From: JAHEJA01 sp965657215
GTDB lineage: Bacteria; Pseudomonadota; Alphaproteobacteria; Rhodobacterales; Rhodobacteraceae
Direction of reading: 5' to 3'
Assembly (NCBI GenBank): GCA_965657215.1
Contig: CBFHNR010000013.1
Coordinates: 3,268-67,267, forward strand
Length of the DNA stretch: 64,000 bases
The notes under the pieces were generated by a model. It made no database searches. It saw only the letters and a program-made list of their open reading frames with translations, and was not told the DNA's origin. This document shows positions 24,294-33,214 of the stretch, one piece after another. The position numbers and the translations under genes were made by a program. How positions within the stretch are numbered: position 1 is the stretch's first letter; every line of letters starts with the position of its first letter.

Positions 24294-24376
24294 TTCTACT
24301 TAGCTGTGCGGTGCGAAGCTTGTCCCCTCTGAGCGGTCGCACCATGAATGGCACGCTCAGAGGCAGCTTAGTAGAA
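24294..24376 (-). promoter_or_regulatory. Structured leuA leader, pseudoknot-capable (candidate cis-regulatory RNA)
   Basis: On the minus-strand transcript three helices can form. P1 pairs 24376-24364 with 24306-24294 (12 of 13 positions). P2 pairs CCUCUGAGCG (24363-24354) with CGCUCAGAGG (24335-24326), 10 perfect pairs. A third helix pairs GGUGCGA in the P2 loop (24343-24337) with UCGCACC (24316-24310), 7 perfect pairs, forming an H-type pseudoknot inside P1. The element ends 18 nt before the leuA AUG, with no U tract, which points to translational or stability control. I do not recognise it as a named RNA family. Confidence 0.6.
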
Positions 24377-24460
24377 GGAGGTCGAGCGAAAACACCGCAG
24401 GGGAGCGGTTCTGTAAACGTGCTATGTTCGCTTGTGTCATCATCTGAAGGTCAATATACA

Positions 24461-24540
24461 AATCTGGATTTAAATGAAAAGCAACAAAATGCGGAAAAGT
24501 GCACCATGTTGCCATAATTTGTGTTTAATCTGGATTTAAA
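24461..24540. promoter_or_regulatory. Pair of 14-bp direct repeats between leuA and the divergent gene
   Basis: AATCTGGATTTAAA occurs at 24461-24474 and again at 24527-24540, 66 bp apart, in the 325-bp divergent region upstream of leuA and of the glycosyltransferase gene. Spacing is about six helical turns. Candidate paired binding sites for a regulator; no factor is identified. Confidence 0.5.
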
Positions 24541-24600
24541 GCTATTACGCAGAATAAAAGAGCCGTTCCGTTTTAGGGATGATTGACTAAGGATATTGGT

Positions 24601-26808
24601 GTGGCGCGGATTAGAGAAGTTGGAACCCTGTGGATCGGTGGTCCATTAAGTTGGATGGAACAGCTTTGCCTAAAGTCTTTTGTAGATAAAGGGCAAAAAA
24701 TAACGCTGTTCAGTTATGAACCGATTCCTAACGTGCCTAAAGGTGTCATCCAGCGAGATGGGCGTGAAATCATTGATACGGAAGATTTCATAAAATACGA
24801 AAAGAAGGACAGCTTTGCCCTCTTTGCGGATTGGTTTCGCCTTCATATGATCCATCAAAATCCAAGCATGATTTGGGTTGATACGGATGTCTATTGTCAC
24901 GTGCCTATGACCTATGACAGCGATTATGTCATGGGTTATGAGCTCCCCGGTGAATATAGCGTGAATAATGCGATCTTGGGATTGCCGGCTGACAGTGAGA
25001 TTTTGGCGAAGATACTGGAATTTACTGAAGATCGATATTCCATTGCTCCCTTTTTGCCCAATCCCAAACAAAAAGAGCTACGAGCGGCCGCTCAGGCGGG
25101 CAATCCGGTGCATGTGTCACAACAGACATGGGGTGTATGGGGGCCATTGATGGTGACCCATTTTGTGCATGAGCTTGGCCTACAGGACCATGTGCTTCCG
25201 CTCGATGCCTTTTATCCAATTACGTTTCGCGATCGCACAAAATTTCTGAAGCGCGCTCAGTTGGCGGAAAAAGAAATTACTGATCAAACGACGGCCTTGC
25301 ACCTTTGGGCGTCAAACAAACGGCAAATTGGTAATTTTCATAGTGGATTGCCGCCTGTGAATTCGTATCTGGAGCGCTTGGTCAAGCAACATGACATCAA
25401 GGCGTTCAAGGCTCCGATCAAGGGACGCGCGAAAGCCGTGTTTGATACGGCGCTCATGGATCATGTTCCTGAAGGGGATATTGAAACCGTTGCGGATTTA
25501 ACCGGGAATGCGCGTGGATTTGCATTGGCGATGTACCACAAGTACGACTGTGAAATTCAGCTGTTTGACATCAATCCTCAAGGGGAATTCGGGGATGAGC
25601 CTCGCGATTGGATTCCCCCTTATATTGCATTTTTGAAATCAAATGATGTGCCGGAAAATAAAATTCGTGTAATCGGCTTTGAAAAGCAGGTTAAGCCTGT
25701 TGATGTTTTATGTAACCTCAAAGGGTTTGGAGATGAATATAAGGTCAAATTCCTAAAACCGTTTTTAGAAAATTGCCTTCATTCCGATAGCCGCGTGTTT
25801 ATGGATGTCAAACAGGGCACCGGCGCCTTTCCGTTTTTAAAAGACTTCTGCACGAACGAGCAATTATCCGATTTGGAAAGCGAAGACAAAAAGCGCGTAC
25901 GGATCATTGCCTTTCCCAAACCACCTGAGCCTGTTCGCGAAGAAGGGTGGGACGACATTGCCGAAACTCTCGCAGGTAAAGATGGTTTTTATCGGCCGGG
26001 ACCAGAGGGGCATTCGTTTTTATTTATGCCGCGCTCCAAAGACACATTGGTCGTGACCTTTGACAATTTGGATGTCGCGATGAACAATCGGGATGATCGT
26101 CGCCCTTGGGGATTCTCGTTCATTGAAAAACAAGGTTGGTCAATGTTGGGTGTTATGGCCGGAGGGTGGACGTGGTATCGTAACCCTTGGGTCTCCGAGC
26201 AATTCGACGAATTACGCGATTCAGGATTTTTCTCACAATTCAAACATGTTGTCTTTTATGGTGCGTCCATGGGCGGGTATGCAGCTTGTGCCTTTAGTGC
26301 CGCAGCGCCAGGGTGCGATGTCGTTGCCATAAGTCCGCAAACCACATTAGATAAATCGATTGTGGATTGGGAAACGCGTTACAAAGTGGCGTGGGACCGT
26401 GATTTTTCTGGACCCTATGGGGACGCTACGAAAGCGATTAAAATGGCCCGCCGTGTGTCCATTCTTTATGATCCCTATGAGCCGCTCGACACAGGGCATG
26501 TGAAGCGGTTCAAGGGGAAGAACATTAACCTTTTGCGTGCGCCGTTGATGGGACATCGCTTAGGATCATCCTTGAACCAAATGGGAATACTAAGCCCTAT
26601 TATTCTGGGTGCACTTTCCGGTGACTTGGAAAGAGATCAATATTATCAAATGCTGCGCAAGCGGCGTGATTTTCCGCGCTATCAGCGTGAGCTTTTTCAA
26701 CGCACTGTGAAAAAGGGTCATATTGAGCTGGCAAAAATGCTTGGTCAGGCGATCCTGAAGCGAAACGACAATCGAGCGGTGCGCCTTGGGTTAAAAGAGC
26801 TTGAATAG
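24601..26808 (+). CDS. Three-module protein: GT32-like glycosyltransferase, Rossmann-like middle, alpha/beta hydrolase
   Basis: About 735 residues from GTG 24601, which has AAGGA well placed; a TTG at 24583 in the same frame is an alternative. Residues 1-265 resemble capsular-polysaccharide/GT32 glycosyltransferases, with the nucleotide-sugar motif WVDTDV (DTD 94-96). Residues about 290-440 start with a methyltransferase-like VADLTGNARGFALAM and then LFDIN, although the glycine-rich loop is degenerate. Residues about 470-680 form an alpha/beta-hydrolase-like module with nucleophile elbow GASMGG (S556), possible acid D624 and H652. No signal peptide. Convergent (6 bp apart) with another glycosyltransferase gene. 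Function unknown; surface glycan work is a guess. Confidence 0.6.
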   Translation: MARIREVGTLWIGGPLSWMEQLCLKSFVDKGQKITLFSYEPIPNVPKGVIQRDGREIIDTEDFIKYEKKDSFALFADWFRLHMIHQNPSMIWVDTDVYCHVPMTYDSDYVMGYELPGEYSVNNAILGLPADSEILAKILEFTEDRYSIAPFLPNPKQKELRAAAQAGNPVHVSQQTWGVWGPLMVTHFVHELGLQDHVLPLDAFYPITFRDRTKFLKRAQLAEKEITDQTTALHLWASNKRQIGNFHSGLPPVNSYLERLVKQHDIKAFKAPIKGRAKAVFDTALMDHVPEGDIETVADLTGNARGFALAMYHKYDCEIQLFDINPQGEFGDEPRDWIPPYIAFLKSNDVPENKIRVIGFEKQVKPVDVLCNLKGFGDEYKVKFLKPFLENCLHSDSRVFMDVKQGTGAFPFLKDFCTNEQLSDLESEDKKRVRIIAFPKPPEPVREEGWDDIAETLAGKDGFYRPGPEGHSFLFMPRSKDTLVVTFDNLDVAMNNRDDRRPWGFSFIEKQGWSMLGVMAGGWTWYRNPWVSEQFDELRDSGFFSQFKHVVFYGASMGGYAACAFSAAAPGCDVVAISPQTTLDKSIVDWETRYKVAWDRDFSGPYGDATKAIKMARRVSILYDPYEPLDTGHVKRFKGKNINLLRAPLMGHRLGSSLNQMGILSPIILGALSGDLERDQYYQMLRKRRDFPRYQRELFQRTVKKGHIELAKMLGQAILKRNDNRAVRLGLKELE

Positions 26809-26814
26809 CATCTC

Positions 26815-29085
26815 TTAGTGCTGCGTTTCTTTAACCTGATCTACAGTGTAAAAGAAGTTGCGCGGGAAGCTACCAAAGGCAACTTCGTCTGTGACGCTAT
26901 CTGGTCCAGCCAAAAAGACATTTGCCCCAAAATGGTGGTGGAGACGGCTGAGGCGTTCCATGCGTTCACTGGTGATTTCTTTATAAAACTTCGTATAGTT
27001 TTCCGTTTTCCGCAGCTCTTTGATTTTTTCGGCATGCGCTTTGACACAGGCCTCATGTGCGGCTTTGATCTCGGGATCCGCAAGCATGGTGTTCATTTCT
27101 TCCTTGAGCTTTGGGAGCATCCGTTGAATGGAAAATTCACGTTCTGAGTTGTTGTTCATGCGGAACCAATAGGCCAAGCCTTGATCGCGATCGACGTGGT
27201 TCACACGTCCACGGTCCCGTTTAACCAAAAAGCTTTCTGCGGAACGCACGGCATAGTGATTGAGTTGGACCAAATCATAGCCATAGGTTTCCGTCGTGGA
27301 ACGCCATGCATTGCGGAACATCTCCTTGGGGATTTCGGCGCCTGATCCGTTGATCCAGTTGATTTTGCTCCAATGCTGAGGGATCAAACCCTTGGGACGA
27401 TGAACGCCGAGTTTTTTGAAAATACCGAGGTTCTTGAAAAGCGTTTTGAAACCCCATGCTTGGTGAGGTTTGCGCGTAAGCTCTTCGGCGCAGCGATTGA
27501 ATTGTTCGATAATGGGGCTGTCTTTGAATTCATGCACATCTGCATTCCCAAAGAGCCGCCAGGTACAGGAAATCATATTCGCATCACCAACCGCCTTATA
27601 AAGAGCGTCCAAGGTGCCGTCACCTGTTTTTATGTTGATATATTCATCGACATCCATACAGATAGCCCATTCTGCATCGCGAATGAGCGGTTCTTCTTCT
27701 GCGGCTTGCAAGGCTGCGTGTTGAGGTTTGAGGTCTGTTCCTTTGAAGGGATTGTCCCTGTGTTGGACATATCCTTTATCCTGTAAAAGGTCCAAGAACG
27801 TATCAGTGCCATCGGTACAGTCATTCGTGTAAACAAGGAACCCTTTGACCCCGATCACGCGGTGATAAGCGAGCCATTCAAGGATAAAGGGTCCTTCGTT
27901 TTTCATTGTCGTGACGATCGACGTTAGCCCTTTTGACCCTTTGGGTGTTTGAGGCTCTTGAACGTCAGGCATCCGGACAGGTTTGTGATCAAAGGCATCG
28001 TTGGCCAATTTCACCAATTCGGGGTGCTCGATTAGGCTGGTTTTAGGAACGATTTTGCTGACTTTGTCGGACCGATAGCGGAGGGCCATAAATCGTCCAA
28101 ACTGGCCAAAATCGCGAAGCGTCGCTGAGGTGCCTCGAATGCGGATAAACTTCCAAGTCGTGTCCATTGGAATTTTGTCAGGGGCCACACACCATCGACG
28201 GGCTGAAACGCCCTTGTCAAATTGAATACAGACGTGATCGCCGAATTTGGGGGGCATGTCGTTGCGAACGCGCCAAGGATAGCAGTGACGCCCCAGTAAG
28301 GTAATGACACCCGCTGGAGATTGGGCCGCACGATCAAAAACAGATCCTTGCTGGTCGTTAAAGACGAGATCAATCACGTCAATATTTGTCACAGCCCGCG
28401 CTTTGTTCAAAAATAAATGGCGGCTGATTTCAAAGAAATGCACCTCGCTCATGGCGGATCGCCACGGGTTCGACGGAGGTATGGTCATGCGATCTTTGCC
28501 AGGGGCACCAGGTGTCGAATAGGGATGCCATTCTGGTGGCATGTCTGGATTGCCAAATGGCGTATCGGCACTCAGGCAGATGATATTCAACTGCACGCCG
28601 CGCTGGGCAATTTCGCGTTTCAAATTAGCGGTGAAGGCAGGGACCTTTGCTGGGTCTGCACGATAAAATATGACCGCGGCTGTCAATCCCTGTTCCCGAA
28701 TGTGGAACTCTAGCCAATCTGCGATATCTGGCGCCGTTTCCCCATTTTGAACAGAAAGGGCAACATTGTCACCCTTCAATAGGTCAAACTCGGGCACTTG
28801 CGGATCAATGTCGACATCATGACCATCAAGGGTGAGCCCAACTGGTCCATCGCTGTCGCTTGAAACGTCGATTTTCAACGCCCCATCCACAGTTGTAGAG
28901 GCGGCAATGTCCCACGGGCTTCGAACGATTACGTGGTTTACATCGGTTGTTTTGGAGAAAAACAAGGTAACGCGACGAAGGTGATCCTCTGAAGGTATCT
29001 CAACCGCCGCCAAAAGGGTCACATGTTCAGATTGATGTCCTTTGAGCGTCCGCTCAACAAACAGATTTTCAGTATTCGACGTCAT
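26815..29085 (-). CDS. Two-module glycosyltransferase family 2 protein
   Basis: 756 residues. The C-terminal module (about 385-700) is a GT2-type transferase of the Glyco_tranf_2_4 kind: TTMKNEGPFILEWLAYHRV, YTNDCTDGTD and the metal-binding DVDEY (478-482). The N-terminal part (about 115-345) carries a matching but degenerate segment, DWLEFHIREQGLTAAVIFYR, with NIDVID in place of the DVD motif, so it looks like a second, probably inactive GT-A-like module. Residues 1-110 are beta-rich. Start ATG 29085 lacks a strong ribosome binding site. Context suggests polysaccharide or surface-glycan synthesis; substrate unknown. Confidence 0.72.
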   Translation of the reverse strand: MTSNTENLFVERTLKGHQSEHVTLLAAVEIPSEDHLRRVTLFFSKTTDVNHVIVRSPWDIAASTTVDGALKIDVSSDSDGPVGLTLDGHDVDIDPQVPEFDLLKGDNVALSVQNGETAPDIADWLEFHIREQGLTAAVIFYRADPAKVPAFTANLKREIAQRGVQLNIICLSADTPFGNPDMPPEWHPYSTPGAPGKDRMTIPPSNPWRSAMSEVHFFEISRHLFLNKARAVTNIDVIDLVFNDQQGSVFDRAAQSPAGVITLLGRHCYPWRVRNDMPPKFGDHVCIQFDKGVSARRWCVAPDKIPMDTTWKFIRIRGTSATLRDFGQFGRFMALRYRSDKVSKIVPKTSLIEHPELVKLANDAFDHKPVRMPDVQEPQTPKGSKGLTSIVTTMKNEGPFILEWLAYHRVIGVKGFLVYTNDCTDGTDTFLDLLQDKGYVQHRDNPFKGTDLKPQHAALQAAEEEPLIRDAEWAICMDVDEYINIKTGDGTLDALYKAVGDANMISCTWRLFGNADVHEFKDSPIIEQFNRCAEELTRKPHQAWGFKTLFKNLGIFKKLGVHRPKGLIPQHWSKINWINGSGAEIPKEMFRNAWRSTTETYGYDLVQLNHYAVRSAESFLVKRDRGRVNHVDRDQGLAYWFRMNNNSEREFSIQRMLPKLKEEMNTMLADPEIKAAHEACVKAHAEKIKELRKTENYTKFYKEITSERMERLSRLHHHFGANVFLAGPDSVTDEVAFGSFPRNFFYTVDQVKETQH

Positions 29086-29237
29086 AAAAGAGGTTCTCGT
29101 TACTCGTTAGTCAAAGCAATACAGTCAAAGCATGTCGTTTGACTAGAGGGGGAATTGGGCGATACTGTGACAATGCGCTTGTATATTCAGCGATTAATCG
29201 CCATTTCTGGTGTGAAAAACGAGATGGTGTTCAACGC

Positions 29238-29450
29238 ATGTCAAAGCCTACAGATCAACGGTTAACCGATATCGAAATTCATCTTGCAGATGTTATTCGG
29301 GTCAATGATGATTTGTCTCTCATCGTTGCGAAGCAGCAAAAAGAATTGGACCGCTTGGGAAAACTCGTTCAATTGCTCGTCGAACGCGAAGCTGAACGTG
29401 AATCTGACGGGGGTGAATTCGTCGCCGATCAACGTCCACCGCATTGGTAA
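29238..29450 (+). CDS. slyX: SlyX family protein
   Basis: 70-residue coiled-coil protein from ATG 29238 (MSKPTDQRLTDIEIHLA). The heptad pattern through LTDIEIHLADVIRVNDDL and KELDRLGKLVQLL and the terminal PPHW are diagnostic of SlyX. Function in the family is not defined. A longer frame back to 29139 has no family support. It lies 78 bp upstream of the MORN gene on the same strand. Confidence 0.88.
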   Translation: MSKPTDQRLTDIEIHLADVIRVNDDLSLIVAKQQKELDRLGKLVQLLVEREAERESDGGEFVADQRPPHW

Positions 29451-29528
29451 ACAGGTTCACTCCACCATTGCCAGCCAAACGGGACTAGACTAGGTTTCTT
29501 GTAACACAGGGGAAAAGGCTCAGCTCGG

Positions 29529-30941
29529 ATGAAGACTCGTAGTATTGCAAATGTCGTTTTCGCGGTCACGCTCGCCGTGGCGCCCATGGTGTCGGCCCAA
29601 GATGGCGTTCAAACCAAACAATATGATGATGGAGGTGTCTATGAGGGCACCTTTAAGAATGGTTTGCAGCATGGGACAGGGACTTACACCTTGCCCAATG
29701 GATACGAATATTCAGGTGATTGGGTGGACGGTGAAATCCGTGGCCAAGGCGAGGCGAAATTCCCCAATGGCTCAATATATGTCGGCACCTTTGTCAAAGG
29801 CAAACCAGAAGGCTTTGGCATAATAACCTTTGCTGATGGTGGCACATACGAAGGCAATTGGCTCGATGGTGCGATCACGGGCCAAGGGGTTGCTTTGTAC
29901 TCTAACGGTGCGCGTTATGAGGGCGGATTTTTGAATGCAATGCACCATGGCCGTGGCATCGTGATAAACCCAGACGGATATATCTATGACGGGGATTGGG
30001 TGAATGGCGTCAAAGAAGGCACAGCCAAAGTTACCTATGCCGATGGGTCCGTTTACCAAGGTGAAATCATTCGCGGTGCTCGAGAGGGTCGCGGTCGGCT
30101 GGAAATGCAAGAAGGACTTGTCTTTGAAGGCATTTGGCGCAACGGCGAAATCAATGGCAAGGGTAAGCTCATCCAACCTAACGGTGATGTTTATGAGGGT
30201 ATCTTGGTCAATGGCCGCCGTGAGGGCTCTGGCAAAGTGATCTATGCCAATGGTGATGTCTATGACGGTCTCTTCAAAGACGACCAAAGAAGTGGCCAGG
30301 GTACTTTCACTGGGGCGGATGGCTATAAATACGTCGGAAATTGGGAGAACGGTCAAATTCAGGGCGTGGGCGAAGTGACCTATCCCGATGGATCTTTTTA
30401 CGCTGGCAATTTTGTCAATGGCATGTCGGATGGACAGGGCAAAATCACATATCCCGATGGATCCACGTACGAAGGAGGCTGGGTTGCAGGTGTCATTGAA
30501 GGACGCGGAACCGCAACCTATTCCAACGGCATCACTTATGTTGGCGATTTCAAAAATGCGCGAAATGATGGCAAAGGGGTGATGACCTATAGTGATGGAT
30601 ACGTCTACGATGGTGACTGGAAAAACGGGATGCGTCACGGCAAAGGTAAGGCGGTTTTTGCGGATGGGATGACCTATGAAGGTGACTATCTAGACGGGCG
30701 TCGTCATGGCCAAGGCACAATCGTTTTGCCAGATGGATTCACCTACACTGGCGAGTGGCAGTTCGGCGAAATCACGGGCACGGGTGTTGCGACCTATGCG
30801 AATGGCGATATCTACGAAGGCACCTTTGTCCAAGGCAAACGCCAAGGCGAGGGGACCATTCGCTTTGCGTCAGGGGAACAAGCCTCAGGTGAATGGCGCA
30901 ACGGCGCTTTGGTTAAGGCGGATACGCCGGCAACCGAATAA
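29529..30941 (+). CDS. Secreted MORN-repeat protein, 18 repeats
   Basis: 470 residues. A signal peptide (1-23, ending VSA before QDG) is followed by about 18 consecutive 23-residue MORN repeats (roughly 38-450), each of the form YxGxWxxGxxxGxGxxxYxxGx, with a half repeat at the end and a short tail. MORN arrays form elongated beta-hairpin rods; eukaryotic ones bind lipids or proteins, bacterial ones are largely uncharacterised. The signal peptide places it in the periplasm or outside the cell. Start ATG 29529. The repeats are clear in protein but diverged in DNA, so the array is old and not a recent expansion. Confidence 0.9.
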   Translation: MKTRSIANVVFAVTLAVAPMVSAQDGVQTKQYDDGGVYEGTFKNGLQHGTGTYTLPNGYEYSGDWVDGEIRGQGEAKFPNGSIYVGTFVKGKPEGFGIITFADGGTYEGNWLDGAITGQGVALYSNGARYEGGFLNAMHHGRGIVINPDGYIYDGDWVNGVKEGTAKVTYADGSVYQGEIIRGAREGRGRLEMQEGLVFEGIWRNGEINGKGKLIQPNGDVYEGILVNGRREGSGKVIYANGDVYDGLFKDDQRSGQGTFTGADGYKYVGNWENGQIQGVGEVTYPDGSFYAGNFVNGMSDGQGKITYPDGSTYEGGWVAGVIEGRGTATYSNGITYVGDFKNARNDGKGVMTYSDGYVYDGDWKNGMRHGKGKAVFADGMTYEGDYLDGRRHGQGTIVLPDGFTYTGEWQFGEITGTGVATYANGDIYEGTFVQGKRQGEGTIRFASGEQASGEWRNGALVKADTPATE

Positions 30942-30946
30942 GCGGG

Positions 30947-31612
30947 TTACCAGGGAACAGGTTTGCCCGCCCAATCAAAAAACTGACCCGTCTGGGTGGG
31001 GTTTAGAGATTGCATCACGTCAACCAAATTCTGTGCCGCGACATCAGGCGTGACCGTTGGATGCCGCCCTGCATATTTACGGGTAAACTCGGTTGCAACT
31101 GTTCCGGGATGCAAGGCCACACAAACAGACTGTTTATGCGTTCGGCTTAGTTCAATCGCTGTAGTTCGGACGATTTGGTTCAACGCGGATTTGGCTGCGC
31201 GATACGAATACCATCCACCTAATGAGTTGTCCCCGATAGACCCCACGCGCGCAGACAGCGAACAAATCAAAGACGGCCGATCACGTGGCAATAACCGCTT
31301 GGCATGCTTTAGAACCATCGCGGGACCAATTGCGTTGACCGTGAATTGATCGCTCATGGCTTGGGCATCCAGCGCCGTCATAGATTTTTCAGGTTGCGCT
31401 CCGTTAATGGTCAAAGCACCCGTTGCGATAATGATTTTATCAAATGGCCCCTTGAGAGTGTCCAAGAGTGGATCAATCGACTCAGGTTTCAGAAAATCAA
31501 ACCCGTCATCGCGGCGGGATAATGTCCGAACTGAGCTGCCTCGTTCGTTAAATGCCTTGGACAAAGCAGATCCAATGCCGCCTGTCCCACCAATGAGTAA
31601 AACTTGTTCCAT
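30947..31612 (-). CDS. SDR family NAD(P)-dependent oxidoreductase
   Basis: 221-residue short-chain dehydrogenase. Cofactor motif GGTGGIG (8-14) and active-site Y137 and K141 (YSYRAAK), with serines near 118-120 in ICSLSARVGS. A compact C-factor-like member; the substrate cannot be told. Start ATG 31612. It faces the MORN gene tail-to-tail with 5 bp between and is divergent from hisS. Confidence 0.87.
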   Translation of the reverse strand: MEQVLLIGGTGGIGSALSKAFNERGSSVRTLSRRDDGFDFLKPESIDPLLDTLKGPFDKIIIATGALTINGAQPEKSMTALDAQAMSDQFTVNAIGPAMVLKHAKRLLPRDRPSLICSLSARVGSIGDNSLGGWYSYRAAKSALNQIVRTTAIELSRTHKQSVCVALHPGTVATEFTRKYAGRHPTVTPDVAAQNLVDVMQSLNPTQTGQFFDWAGKPVPW

Positions 31613-31738
31613 GGATCAGAGGTAGCAGTCATGCGGCAGGGATCAAGGTTTCTCTGATTGAAATGCTGCGCTTTACTTGCTCATCTTACGCCCGTGGGAT
31701 AAACGTCGCCTAACACTGTTTCTGACGGATTGAGAATT

Positions 31739-33214
31739 ATGGCCAAAGTCAAAAAAACACCGCGTCCCAAGGCCGAAACGCCCAAAGGGTTTCGTGACTA
31801 TTTCGGTTCTGAGGTGACAGAACGTACAGAAATGCTCGAAAAAATCGCGGGTGTTTACCATCGGTATGGATTTGATGCCCTCGATAGCAGCGCCATCGAA
31901 ACCGTTGAGGCCTTGGGTAAGTTTTTGCCAGATGTGGATCGCCCGAACGAAGGGGTCTTTGCATGGCAAGAAGAGGACAGCGATTGGGTCGCCCTTCGTT
32001 ATGATCTGACGGCTCCTCTGGCGCGTGTTTATGCGCAATACCGCAATGATTTGCCAACGCCTTATCGTCGTTATGCGATGGGCCCAGTGTGGCGCAACGA
32101 AAAACCTGGCCCTGGCCGCTATCGCCAATTTTATCAATGCGATGCGGATACGGTTGGAACGGCTTCTGTCGCGGCGGATTCTGAAATTTGCGCGATGTTG
32201 TCGGATACATTGGAAACCGTGGGCATTCCACGCGGGGATTATTTGGTCCGCGTCAATAATCGCAAGGTTTTGAACGGCGTGCTTGAAACCATGGGCTTGG
32301 CTGATGATGCTCAGCGTGATGCTGTTCTCAGAACAATCGATAAATTCGACAAAGTTGGCGAACATGGAGTGCGCGAACTGCTTGGTAAAGGGCGGCTTGA
32401 TGCCTCTGGCGCTTATATCGACGGTGTTGGCCTTAGCGATGATCAAGCGGCCCCTGTCGTTGCCTTCCTCACCTCAAAAGGCAGCGATGCCGCACAGACG
32501 TTGGCGAATTTGCGCGATGCTATTGGCACCTCAACGATTGGGGCCGAAGGTGTCGGCGAGCTAGATGCCATGGCCGATCTGTTATCAGCGGGCGGATATG
32601 GTGCGGATCGCATCGAAATTGATCCCTCTGTGGTGCGCGGTTTGGGCTATTACACTGGCCCAGTATTCGAAGCCGAACTCACCTTTGAAATTTTCGATGA
32701 AAAAGGACGCAAACGTCAATTCGGCTCTGTTGCAGGTGGCGGTCGCTATGATGATTTGGTCAAACGCTTTACAGGCCAAGAGGTTCCTGCAACGGGGGTT
32801 TCCATTGGTGTTGATCGCTTGCTCGCAGCCTTACGCGGAAAGGGACGGATAACGTCACAATCAATTGGACCTGTGGTCGTCACGGTCATGGATCGCGATC
32901 GCATGGCGGATTATCAAACGATTGTTGCAGAGCTTCGCAATGCGGGCATTCGCGCCGAGGTGTATCTAGGCAATCCAAAGAATTTCGGCAATCAGTTAAA
33001 ATATGCAGATCGACGCAATTCGCCGATTGCTATCATCGAAGGTGGGGATGAAAAAGACCAAGGGATTGTCCAAATCAAAGATCTGATCCTTGGGGCAAAA
33101 ATAGCCCAAAGCGCGACGCTAGAAGAATGGAAAGAGCGTCCCAGCCAATTTACTGTTGCGCGTGATCAACTCATCCCCAAAGTCCGCGAAATTCTGGATG
33201 CGCAAAGCTCATGA
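31739..33214 (+). CDS. hisS: Histidine--tRNA ligase
   Basis: 491-residue class II synthetase. Motif 1 region KGFRDYFG, motif 2 YAMGPVWRNEKPGPGRYRQF, histidine-A loop GLGYYTG and motif 3 ATGVSIGVDRLLAAL are all readable. Start ATG 31739 (MAKVKKTPRPKAETPKGF); a TTG at 31730 is in frame but unnecessary. It overlaps hisZ by ATGA, so charging of tRNA-His and the start of histidine synthesis are in one transcript. Length is that of the alphaproteobacterial form. Confidence 0.96.
   Translation: MAKVKKTPRPKAETPKGFRDYFGSEVTERTEMLEKIAGVYHRYGFDALDSSAIETVEALGKFLPDVDRPNEGVFAWQEEDSDWVALRYDLTAPLARVYAQYRNDLPTPYRRYAMGPVWRNEKPGPGRYRQFYQCDADTVGTASVAADSEICAMLSDTLETVGIPRGDYLVRVNNRKVLNGVLETMGLADDAQRDAVLRTIDKFDKVGEHGVRELLGKGRLDASGAYIDGVGLSDDQAAPVVAFLTSKGSDAAQTLANLRDAIGTSTIGAEGVGELDAMADLLSAGGYGADRIEIDPSVVRGLGYYTGPVFEAELTFEIFDEKGRKRQFGSVAGGGRYDDLVKRFTGQEVPATGVSIGVDRLLAALRGKGRITSQSIGPVVVTVMDRDRMADYQTIVAELRNAGIRAEVYLGNPKNFGNQLKYADRRNSPIAIIEGGDEKDQGIVQIKDLILGAKIAQSATLEEWKERPSQFTVARDQLIPKVREILDAQSS

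Noticed and set aside
24277..24345. Leader peptide in the leuA 5' region
   Set aside because: The 22-codon frame MVRPLRGDKLRTAQLSRNKK has only three leucines, none consecutive, and no ribosome binding site, so ribosome-mediated attenuation is not supported.
29772..30638. Minus-strand 288-codon frame opposite the MORN gene
   Set aside because: Its regular repeats are the reverse complement of the MORN repeats, and there is no ribosome binding site. A mirror of a repetitive plus-strand gene.
29630..30900. DNA tandem repeat or CRISPR-like array in the MORN gene
   Set aside because: The 69-bp period is a protein-level repeat with diverged DNA; there are no identical repeats with unique spacers.
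31673..32446. Minus-strand 257-codon frame opposite hisS
   Set aside because: Opposite strand of a certain gene; composition rich in Ile, Arg and His as expected for antisense of hisS codons.
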